Positions 52,239-62,035 of a stretch of 64,000 bases of DNA are shown piece by piece. The position numbers and the translations under genes are program-made. Origin of the DNA: Oscarella lobularis (Eukaryota; Porifera; Homoscleromorpha; Homosclerophorida; Oscarellidae); the NCBI RefSeq assembly GCF_947507565.1, contig NC_089190.1, positions 868,001 through 932,000 of the forward strand, in the 5' to 3' direction. Position 1 is the stretch's first letter. Each line of letters opens with the position of its first letter. Under the pieces are notes generated by a model. The model ran no database searches, was not told the origin of the DNA, and worked only from the letters and a program-made list of their open reading frames with translations.

Positions 52239-55200
52239 CTAAGCAGCTCCGTACAAAATAAATGGAGACCACAGCTCAACACTAACACCGCTGCTAATTG
52301 CGCTGCAAAGCGCTTCCTGCAAAGCGCCAGCCACCGAATTTTCGTTACAGCCACTCTTCAAAACGTCATAAAACGTTCTAACAAGGTCAACCGTCGACCG
52401 ATCGCGAATAACCCGCAGCGTTGCAACGACCGATCGAACGCCGGCTGCCAAAAAAGCATGCGGCAAGCCCAGCACGCCTTCTGATCGCACGGGACCGCAA
52501 AACGAATCGCAAGCAGCAAGCACGGCGAGTTCGGCATCAATCGACATCGTCGCGATTTCCGCAGCACTAAGCTCGGCGCCCTGGCCGTCGGAAGACGCCA
52601 AGAACAGCGCACCGCAAAAGCCGCGAGAGGAATCGTCGTCGAGCTTGCCGCCGTGGCAAGCAAAATGCGCGCAGGACGCACGCGTCAACCTTGTCTTCAC
52701 TGCACTCGCCGTGGCTTCGTGGCGACTAAGACGCAGCCCGCCGATGAGCTCCTGAACAACGGCGGCTTCTGCGTCGGCACCAGGCAGAGCCCCAAATGCT
52801 TGATTGTCCGGATTTCCAACTATCAGAGGACTGCGGAACGCAGTTCCAGATCGGCGGCGAGACAGTCTCTCGTACGTGCGTATCGAAGGGCAAACGGCGA
52901 CTTTGAATCGTTGTATGAGGAATTGATTCTTGGAATCGATCAGAGCTTGCATTGGAACAGCCCACAGGAGAGCGTCAAGAATGAACACAAGAGGTTTTGA
53001 AGTGTCCGACGGTAGCCAGTCTTCAAGAGGCTTCAGTAACAGATTATAGAGTTGTCTGAGAGTTCTTATCAACAGCAAACCCTCGTCGCTCGATTGACGA
53101 AAACGACTTACTTTTCGACTACACGTACTAAGATTAAGCTCACTGATCGCGTCGCCGACGCTTTCGACGTCTGAAACCGTTTCCGTTACTTTTCTGACGG
53201 CACCAAGCTTTGATTCGACGGTTGGAAACGATTGCTGATTTAGTGGCGTAAGCGGCGACACCAGGTCCGACAGAGTGCTCAAGTCAAGTGCAGCACTTCG
53301 AACAGGCATTGCGGCGTCCGCGTCGACAACCCACGCGTTGTCGCCGAGTCGGGATTGGGAAAGCACGACAAAGGTAACACCCTCTCTTCGGGCACAGTGC
53401 ACCATGCCGGCGACGGAGATGGGATCGTCGTGATCGTTGCGAGGGTTATAAGGCAGGTGGTGAGCCGAAATTGGGTGAGAAATCGATAGATTCGATACAT
53501 GACCTTTCTCGGAAAATAGGGACTCAATAAACGCACCCCCACCGCGCTCCTCGTCAAACTTACGACCAAGATAGAACGCTCGACGGCGATCGGTTGCTTC
53601 TAGAGCTTCGTCGCACTTTCCTAGTCTCAAAAGCGATCGCTCCAAGCCGAGAAACGGTCGATAGAGAAAATGCGCTTCGTCGGAATCGATGGACGAAACC
53701 ATTTGGTCGATGACATACGGAGACGATAGCGAGAATCGAAAACGTCCCGTTCCTGCCGTCTGAATCGCTTTTTTCAGCGAACACTCAACGGCAGACTGAT
53801 AAAATTTTGCCGCCTCTTCAAAAAATCCGCTTTCGTAGTAAACGGCAGCGACTTGCACTTTGACTCGAGCCTGCAGCCACAGGTTTCTACCGTCATCCGA
53901 CGACGTTGCCGTTTCATGATACGGAGCGGCATCCTTGGTTCGACCGAGAGCAACAAACGCGTCGCCGACCGAGGATCGTATGCGGCTGACGGCGTTGGGG
54001 CAGGCGTTGAACGCGACGTCCAAACTGCGAAGATAGAACTGTAGACTCTTCTTGTGATTAAGCAGAGACCCGTGAATGTTGCCAAGCTGTTCCAAAGCAT
54101 CGCACTCGGCCACTGCGTCTTTCAACTGCCGTGCCAAATCAACCGTCTTCGCGTAGCAATCGACGGCTGCGGGCAGATCTCTCAGCTGATCGCTGACTTC
54201 GCCTTTGATTGCAAACAGCCGCATCATCGCGTGAAGATCCGACAGCTCGTCAGCGAGTGCGAGACCGTCGGCGCAGTGACGAAGAGCCGCCGAATACGAT
54301 GTGCCGTCGCGATGCAGACCTGCCAGCTCGCAGTGAGCCGAACATGCTGTTCGGCGATCGCCGGCGACTTTCGACTCTTCCAACGCATCTTCAGCTCGTT
54401 GAATAGAACTCTTTGACTTGTCGTCGGCGACGACATCGCTTATTTGATCAAAGATCGAAGCAAGAAAACCAATCGCCTCTTCCGTCCTCCCCGATCGCTC
54501 AACCAACTGCTGTCCGAGCCCCGCGCTGCAACACAGATGATCGACCGCTGCCGATTCGCGTCCTGCCACGAGACACAGTTCGGCAATCTCGCGATGAGCT
54601 CGAGCTGCCTCGCCAAAAAGCGATTGCTCTTTGGCAAGCGTCGCAGCCGAATCCAACGCGTCAACACACCGATTCAAATCGCCGATTGATTTGTACGCCA
54701 CCGCCTGCGTAAACAACTCTCGGATTCTATCTGAAGGGCTCCTCTCGACGTCTCGCAACCCGGACAACTTCACAGAGTCGCACTCGATAGATCTCGGTGA
54801 ACTAGTGTCGGCTGTCGACGATAGCGCCGAGGGCAGCGTCCTTCTGATGCAAAACGTACGTTCAACTGTTATCCAATGATCATTTTTCTTTGCCATCTGC
54901 ACAATTTTTCTCCCAACATCCACGTCAACAAGCAACTGCAGCGACGATCCCGACGAAGCGTCGCGACGACTACTAGTAGTAGTACTACTTGACAGGCCGT
55001 CTTGCGTGAGAATACTGTACTCTGTAGGTGTGGTCGACACGAAAAGCTTGAAAGTTTCCGTGTCGGTTTCGTCCGCCACCGAAGCGAGTTGGAGTCGCCA
55101 GCCATCGTCGATGGTTTCGCGATGACGCGAAGCGAGCAGCTCCGTCACGCCGGGGGGAGGATAGAGCTGCGTGACGGAGCTGTCTTCGGCAAACTCCAAC

Positions 55201-55284
55201 AGCGCTGCGTGGACGTCGTACGTCGAGTTGTTCGCCAATTCCACGCCGACGAAGTGGCCCTCTTCGATTACGGGAAAAGGAGCG
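52239..55284 (-). CDS. TPR-CHAT protease part of a larger caspase-CHAT coding unit
   Basis: About 1,010 codons without introns. It opens with a beta-rich segment (EEGHFVGVELANNSTYDVHA, VTQLYPPPGVTELLA, ETFKLFVSTTPTEYSIL) of the type that follows caspase domains in some microbial proteins (DUF4384-like). Then come roughly eight TPR-like helical repeats (AYKSIGDLNRCVDALDSAAT, AVDCYAKTVDLARQLKDA, AAKFYQSAVECS). The C-terminus is a CHAT domain (caspase-HetF-associated with TPRs) with CAHFACHGGKLDDD (catalytic His) and AVLAACDSFCGPVRSEGVLG (catalytic Cys), ending ELWSPFILYGAA. CHAT is a caspase-fold protease, here possibly controlled by the TPRs. The frame overlaps the end of the upstream caspase frame, and the two most likely form one polypeptide broken by a one-base shift at about 55270. 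Confidence 0.85.
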
Positions 55285-57301
55285 CCGTTTTCGGCTTCAG
55301 CGCGACACCGTTTTCGTGCGCGCGCTTCAATAGCACCAAATCGATCTTGCCGTCGAGAGGATTGTTTGGAGTCGGGTTGCGGAGAAGCAAGCCGCGACGA
55401 TAGCGCCCGTACGAGGTGAGGAAACTCAAGACAAGCGCGCCGTTTGACGGAGTAGCAGGCACGGGCTCGCCGACGACGCTGCAACCGTCTCGCTTCGTAA
55501 CGACGTACGTAGGGATGTCAAGAGCGCCGAGCGTACTCAAGCGAGAGTTTGCTGCTTCGTTTGCGGATCTTGCACATAGCAGATGAACAATCGCGTCGGA
55601 GGAGTTGTAGTCGTCGATTAGACTGATAAACGACGACGACTCGGCTAGTAGGGTAGTTAAAGCCTTCGCACAGACTTTTGTTTCCTCGGTCACCCTCTCG
55701 CTCAATATCGCAGTCTTTAGCTTGAGTTCAGCAAAAGAGTGCGTGCGCTCAAACGCGCGACTGCCAGGAACGATAGGGCTGTTTTCCGACAACACTTTCG
55801 CTGTACATGAAACAGACTCTACTACCTCAACTTCGATCGTTCCCAGCAAACCCTCGTCGTTTGCCGGAACGACTTTCGTTCCAGCTGGGTAACATGAGAA
55901 CACAGACCCTGCAGTGGCGCCGTGAGCCGATCCAATGGACAGAATAATGCCAAGCCGTCCGCAACGCGTACTGACGGCCGTCACGCGCGCGTACGGCGAC
56001 GCAATGAGAGCCTGGGTGCCGAAGACGGCTCTATCCACGCAGCCTTCCATCTGCGGATGCTGACGGGGATACGCTTCGGACACTCGCATTGACGCTCGCT
56101 CAAAAACGTCGCGATAAGACGTTGAGGACGCAGAGGAGGACGAGGAGCAGTGAGCAAGCGCCTGCATCAGCTCGTATGTCCAAGCGCCGTGCCATAGGCC
56201 GGAAATTGATTTCTCAGAAGCAAACTCGTCGCGCAGACAGGCGGCAAGCAAAACGTAGCCGTCGCTGCTTGGAAGCCATCCGCTCGAACTGGAGATGAGA
56301 GATCCACGCGAAGGAGAATAAGGAGTACCATCTCTCTGCGGAAGAAAGTCGGAAGTTACACCTGAAACAAAAGATGCAGAACCAGCACTCTGTTCGGAAA
56401 CTCCAATAACGGCAACATCAGTTTCATCTGGTTCTACCCAACGGATGGACTGCCGCAGAAAAGCGTTACGAACAATATGACCCGAATGACAGGAATCCAC
56501 GATGAGTGTCAGATACGGCGTCTTGCGTTGCAGGCGTCCAACGTAGCTATGCAGCTCGTCGTCCGTAATGTCTCGGTTAACACCACCGTGCGTTGGCCTA
56601 CCGGAATCAAGCGGAACGAGCGTTTCGTCCCAGCCACCGATTTTGCTCGAATTGCGTCGCCGGGATCCGTGTGCGGCGAAGAAGATCGTCACCGCGGCGT
56701 CCGGCTCCGCGCTTGCGACGAGATCGTCTAAGGCGCGGAGAATCGCTTCGCGCGTCGGCTTTATCGGCGAGTCGTCGGTCAGAACGACGACGTCGTGTTC
56801 GTCGTAGCCGAAATCGTCGATGATAGTTCGTCGGACAAGCGCGACGTCGTTGATAGGGCCGCGAAGGTGGGGAAAATGAGTGTAGCGTTGAATGCCAATA
56901 AGTAGCGCGCGCGACGTTGGGCTGTCATCGCGTTTCGGTCGCTTCGGTGATGAAGACGCCTGTTCGTCTTCGAAGCTCGGTGCGTGGTACGTAACGTAAC
57001 CTCTGGTCGTGACGCGATGCTCGGCGTCAGCTTCCCATCGAAAAGAGGTGACGTCATGCCAGGAATCCCCGGAAAAGGGACCGAGGAGGAACTTGAAAGC
57101 GGTTCCTTCGGGAACGCGATCGATTGTAAGCTGCCAGAAGTCGGGTGACGATAATTGCAACCGCCGCGCGCGTTTCCACGAGCCTAGGCTCTCGTGCGAG
57201 CCGCTCGCGTACAGAGCGAAATCGAGCTGGAGGTGCGTTCGAGTTGATATTGTCGTCGAGATGCTTTTCGCGTCATCGTTGTTCCGTTGGTGTAAGTCCA
57301 T
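55268..57301 (-). CDS. CBM20-like plus caspase/metacaspase-like protease (N-terminal part of the same unit)
   Basis: 677 codons, single exon, from the ATG at 57301. Residues about 24-105 form a CBM20-like (starch-binding) beta sandwich: LDFALYASGSHESLGSWKRA and VPEGTAFKFLLGPF. A C14-type caspase fold follows at about 130-280: SRALLIGIQRYTHFPHLRGP, NDVALVRRTI, TIFFAAHGSRRRNSS (His211) and LTLIVDSCHSGHIVRN (Cys271). The single-chain DSCHSG form is metacaspase/orthocaspase-like, not an animal executioner caspase. The remainder is beta-rich. The frame stops at 55268, at CTTTTCCCG, while the neighbouring frame continues the expected domain, so a one-base loss in the T4C3 run (mutation or assembly error) is likely. 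It probably encodes the protease module of a death or defence effector. Confidence 0.85.
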   Translation of the reverse strand: MDLHQRNNDDAKSISTTISTRTHLQLDFALYASGSHESLGSWKRARRLQLSSPDFWQLTIDRVPEGTAFKFLLGPFSGDSWHDVTSFRWEADAEHRVTTRGYVTYHAPSFEDEQASSSPKRPKRDDSPTSRALLIGIQRYTHFPHLRGPINDVALVRRTIIDDFGYDEHDVVVLTDDSPIKPTREAILRALDDLVASAEPDAAVTIFFAAHGSRRRNSSKIGGWDETLVPLDSGRPTHGGVNRDITDDELHSYVGRLQRKTPYLTLIVDSCHSGHIVRNAFLRQSIRWVEPDETDVAVIGVSEQSAGSASFVSGVTSDFLPQRDGTPYSPSRGSLISSSSGWLPSSDGYVLLAACLRDEFASEKSISGLWHGAWTYELMQALAHCSSSSSASSTSYRDVFERASMRVSEAYPRQHPQMEGCVDRAVFGTQALIASPYARVTAVSTRCGRLGIILSIGSAHGATAGSVFSCYPAGTKVVPANDEGLLGTIEVEVVESVSCTAKVLSENSPIVPGSRAFERTHSFAELKLKTAILSERVTEETKVCAKALTTLLAESSSFISLIDDYNSSDAIVHLLCARSANEAANSRLSTLGALDIPTYVVTKRDGCSVVGEPVPATPSNGALVLSFLTSYGRYRRGLLLRNPTPNNPLDGKIDLVLLKRAHENGVALKPKTALLFP

Positions 57302-57543
57302 GTCCCTGATGTCGCTGCGCCTACACCTTTAGAGTGTTTTTACCCCTACATAGACACTTCGTTTCTCGTTGCTCACCTTGCGAGCGCCGTGACGTCGTTT
57401 TCGTGGAGAACAATCGCCCTGCAGGCCCTGCTGCGGGCAGCTGCTCCAGCTCCAGGAGGAGAAGTTGAGAAATGAGAACTTGAGTTAACGCGCGTTGTTG
57501 AAACCCCGGCTTCTTGGAACTTCGAGCCGTCGAGGGGAGCCGG
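57302..57543. promoter_or_regulatory. Bidirectional promoter candidate between the caspase-CHAT and Death-ROCO genes
   Basis: 242 bp between two divergent start codons. It contains GTTAACGCGCGTTGTTG at about 57484-57500, a palindromic TTAACGCGCGTT-like core about 50 bp before the ROCO ATG. No other candidate gene lies between. Shared control of the two genes is inferred from the spacing. Confidence 0.45.
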
Positions 57544-60500
57544 ATGGCTTACGAAGCTTGTATACCTCTTCTTGCTACTGTTCTTGTCGTAACAGCAGGT
57601 AATTTACTTCCTTGATTTGAAGAGCTCGCCTTCGCGTTTAGTTTGAGAAAGATTCGTCTTTGCTGTATTTCGAAACTTCAGACAGCAAGAAGAATCAGCT
57701 TTAATAATTACTTTTGACTTTTTACAAACGGCCACCGTGAATCTTATGCAGTGGACGGATCCTATAGGGTAAAAGGATGACGTAGACTAGCTAGATGTAG
57801 GTTGATTCTTCGACGACATCCAAAGTAGGAGTATGAGCCGGCGTTGAGTAGTGTCATGAATGCGTACGAGTTTTGCAGATCAACGCAAAAGTTACTAAGC
57901 ATAACTGAGCCCATCTCATGGTTCTTGTCAATATCATGCATATTATCAATTCTAGACTTTCTTTTCTCGTCATTTGGCTATATGTCAGTTGTAGACTTTT
58001 TTATCCCAGACTTTCTGCACTGTATGTTTCTTATTTAACGACGATTCTGGTTGACTAATATTTCATTAAAGAACATATTTAGTCAGCTACATGCATAAAA
58101 ATTTTTTGCATTTCTTTTTTGTAGGTGCTGAAGAGACTGGTGCTACTGTATCGATGTATGACTTAGTCGCTGTCATTCCCCATATTGTTCAAGACGAATG
58201 GAAAGATTTTGCATTAAAACTAGGGGCAAGCCCTGACGTTGTGAATATATTGGAAGACCGAGACGGCGACTGGCGTACAACTCGAGCGCTACGCAAAATT
58301 TTGGCTGATTTTGAACAGAAGGAGGGCAATACGGAGAAATCGAGGCAGCGGCTGATTGATGCGTGTAAAAGTGTTGGACTTGGGGAACTACTGGATAGGT
58401 CACTGACCCGAAAGGAAACTTTTTACCACTTTGATAAGCAGATATTTTCAGATAACACAAACTTGTATCAAGAAGCTTTGCTTTCGGGCGAAACCAGTGT
58501 TGTACGAAGTCGTATTGTAGTTGTGGGAAAAGACTCGGTTGGAAAGACAAGCTTGATTGATACTCTTCTTCTTAAGCCGTTTTCTGAAAAAAACAGCACA
58601 CTTGGAGTGAAAATTACATTAGTTACAATAACTGCAGCGAATTGGAGAGAAGAAAACGGCTCAGATTATGCAGACAAAGGCATTGCCACAGCAATTCTAG
58701 ACATTGAAAGAAAAATGCCGTCAAAAATTTCTGAGGAGCAGCAGACGGTGAAAAATTTGAGCATGGATAGCAGTGAATACGAGCAGTATAAGCTAATACG
58801 CTCGAATGTTTTGGCAGAAGGAAAACGTGCACGCGATAGTCTTGTACTCACTGTTTGGGATCATGGAGGTCAAGAAGCTTTTCTTCCCGCTCATTCTGCT
58901 CTTTTGGGTGATTACTCGCTGTTTTCAACTGGAATATATCTAATCGTATTTAACCAGGCAGAACTACTTAGTGATCCTGCTCAGTCATTTTTACGCGACG
59001 AAAGTGGTCTAAGTAAACAGGAACTGCACTTCTTCGAGACAAACAGTGACTACTTGTCCACTTGGATGACTCACATAACGATTGCGCATGGTTGGACACA
59101 GACAGACGACGAGTATGATATTGTGCCACCTCCCACATTTCTAGTTGGTACGCACGACAATCATAGTCAAGCACATCAAAATAGGGCGGATCAAAAAATC
59201 ATCTTGGAGCAACTGGTTGAACGTAAGCAATATCAAAAACATTTAGTTCGGACAGAAGGCAACGAAATCTTTTGGCGAGTCGAGAATAGCGAATCCGGAA
59301 AACCAGGGAAGGACCCAGGCCAGCGCTTACGAGAAAAGATTGAGTTATTAACAACAGAGTATTGGCGAAAATTGCGCAAGTCAAAGCCTGAAGTAGGAAG
59401 GCTACCTGCGCGATGGTTTAAAGTTGAAAAGGAACTCTACCGCATGACAAACGTTACGGTAGCTGTTGACGACCTACGAAATATCGCTAAGGAGCACCTG
59501 GTGGAGAATCTTAACGAATTTTACTTATTACTCAACTATTTACAAAGTTTAGGAATCATTTTGTTTTATCCTGAAACCAAAGGCATAGAAAGGACGATTT
59601 TTATTAAACCGCAATGGCTTGTTGATGTGATTTGCTCTTTTCTGACTGCAAAACAGCCTCGAGCAGCGAAGCACAAAACTGACTGGGACACAGCTAGAAC
59701 AAACGGAAGCGTATCAATGTCTCTCGCTCAGTACTTCTTGAAATCTGCCGGTGTAGACGAGTCTCGCCAGACTTCGGTTCTTGCCATATTAGAACTACTT
59801 GATATTGTTTGTCTTCCAAATGCGTCCATCGGCGTCCAGGAATCAGCCTTTCTGTATGTTCCCTACCTAATCCAGAAAAACGACACAGAGACGTTGCAGT
59901 TTTGGAAGAGAGAGAGTTCTTGGAAGTTTCCTTACCCAATTATCTTTGCTCCAGCAGTATCTATGTCTGTGGATAATTTTCCAGAGCCGTTGTATTTTCG
60001 ATTAGTAACAAGATGTCTCCGGAAGTATCCTTCGGCCAGACTGACGAGAAATCGTTGTCGCTTCCGCAGCGAAAAATTTAGTTTTGAATTGGTTTACTTT
60101 CAAAAGCGCTACGTCATAGCGTATATCGAACACAAGTCCAGTGACATGGCTGAATCACATCTGCGACGTGTCTCGTCACGTCTTCTGAAATTTTTGCGGT
60201 CTGAATTAGAAGAAGCAAGACTAAATGGCATGAAAGGTTTTCTCGTTGATGTGTGCATTCAAACTGATATTTTCACTGCTGGAAGAATTGAAGATCGCAA
60301 ACTTGTTTTGTTGGACCAGTGCTTGCAAAGGCATGATCCTGTCGTTAATCGAGGCAACGATGAAATATGGTTAGACGAATTGGAGTCGCCAGAAAGAGTA
60401 TTTTGGTGGAATGAAAATGAAACAGTAAGCAGGTAGAGAAAGCAGTGTTTCTAATTACCTGTTTAGGAAAGCGATGATCAGGTGTCAGAAACTGTCAGAA

Positions 60501-61031
60501 CAAGTGAAGGTACAACAAGTATGCGATGTATAGGTCTATTGCAATATACATGTTACTATGTACTTCTTCCTGCATGTAGGTATAGTGTTTCAACTTGTTT
60601 TCACCGTTTTTATCGTACTTGGCGTTATATGGGCGATTGAATTTACGCTTTGTGGTGTCAAAAAACTTGAAGGTTATCTGCTAATTTTATATGATGCATG
60701 TGTAAACAGTTAACTCCCTTCAGGTCATTCAGTCTACGAAATGACTCTGAAAGAATTAGTTGACATTATCGTTGACTGCGGCCATCACAAATGGCGCAGC
60801 ATCGGTTTGAAACTGAACTTCAAGTGGAGAGAGTTGGTTAGTCTTACCAACGATTACCCCACTGAAAGAAATGAGTACAAACTGCGATCACTTCTGGAGG
60901 AGTATCAAGAGACAAATGGAGATTGCAAGGAGACAAAAATGGCTTTGCTTCAATCCTGCATTGAGGCTAAGATAGGAGGGCTTGTGAGGGACTCATTGAT
61001 AAAGAAAGGCTACTTTTGGGAGATTAATTAG
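57544..61031 (+). CDS. Death - ROC - COR - TM - Death protein, five exons
   Basis: Exons 57544-57598, 58125-60424, 60467-60509, 60580-60672 and 60724-61031 join in frame to 932 residues; introns are 526, 42, 70 and 51 bp. Exon 1 encodes a hydrophobic MAYEACIPLLATVLVVTAG, a signal peptide or anchor. A Death-fold domain spans about 29-113 (VQDEWKDFALKLGASPDVVN, GNTEKSRQRLIDACKSVGLG). The ROC GTPase has VVVGKDSVGKTSLI (P-loop), LTVWDHGGQEAFLPAHSALL and FLVGTHDNHSQ. COR follows (LPARWFKVEKEL, IFIKPQWLVDVICSFLT). Exon 4 encodes a single TM helix, VFQLVFTVFIVLGVIWAIEF. Exon 5 encodes a second Death domain (MTLKELVDIIVDCGHHKWRS, NGDCKETKMALLQSCIEAKI). GTP switching could regulate Death-domain assembly. 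ROCO kinase domain absent. Confidence 0.85.
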
Positions 61032-61111
61032 TGTCTCCAAATCAACGAAAAACATTGCAATAAATTGGAGAACTAAATAATTATATAACAACAGGATTTC
61101 TTTCAGCTAGA

Positions 61112-62035
61112 TTAGGGCATCAGCCCGAAAACTTTAGGAGAGGAGAAACGTCTCCTCTCATTGGTCAAGAACACAATCCCTTTTAAATCGACGACCGTTT
61201 TATGCTTTGTTTTTATTTTTAGGAATTCGCGTGTAATGCACCTTCGTTGCCTGTATAATGGTAATAAATTCTCCTACTTTTTCTTCAAGTGCAAACTTCG
61301 TTGAACAACGAAGAGCTGAGGGAAAAACAAAAGCATACCTGGTACTCTGCCCATGCGCATAGCAAGCTCTCAGTTTTCTGTGGCTGTCTACAGCATTTAT
61401 TTGGCTTACCAGAGTCTGAGACAATTGCTAATCGAACCTTACTGCATTGCGACTCGCTCCATTAGATGGCTGAGGCCAGGTTAGATATCAGTGACATCAA
61501 CAAAAAAACCGTTAGGTCAGCAAACTTAGCAAAGCATAGGCTTAAACGTGTAATAAAATAAAACCAAAAATTTCAGCCACTGACAGCTGCCTGCGGAATT
61601 CGAGTAAGACCCGGTCGAACTCGAATAAAGCGTCTCTTGGTGAGACAGGCAATTTTGTGCCCCAAAAGCGGACAGTAGCGACGACAAATCTTCTCAAACT
61701 CAGACGGCTTGGCAAGGGTGCCGTCAAAAAATGCTGACGGCACACCCACTTTCACAAAAAGCTCCACATCGACGTTTTTAACGGCTAAATGCTGCACGAC
61801 TATCTGCTCTAAATGGTCGTGGCCAGCGAGAGGCTTCACGCTATCAACATGACTAATCGTCCCCAACTGATCATTCATGTTGACTTTGTTGACGTGAACG
61901 CACGATTTGATTTCGTCATAGAGAATCTCGCCCATGTCGGTAGAGACGTTACCGACAGCGGCAGAAAAGACAAAAGGGCCCGGAACAAGTATGTCGGTCA
62001 ACCGAAATCTTACCGCGTCGTGATGGTGAGGATTT
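61112..62035 (+). repeat. Direct repeat, copy B (about 920 bp)
   Basis: Partner of 51202-52122. It contains an orphan copy of the last 24 codons and stop of the 12-TM gene (61112-61185) and, at its other end, the genuine C-terminal coding of the CitE/MaoC-like gene. Confidence 0.95.

Noticed and set aside
57844-58038. Hydrophobic 64-codon frame between the first two ROCO exons
   Set aside because: It lies in the 526-bp intron of the Death-ROCO gene and has no link to either exon in frame.
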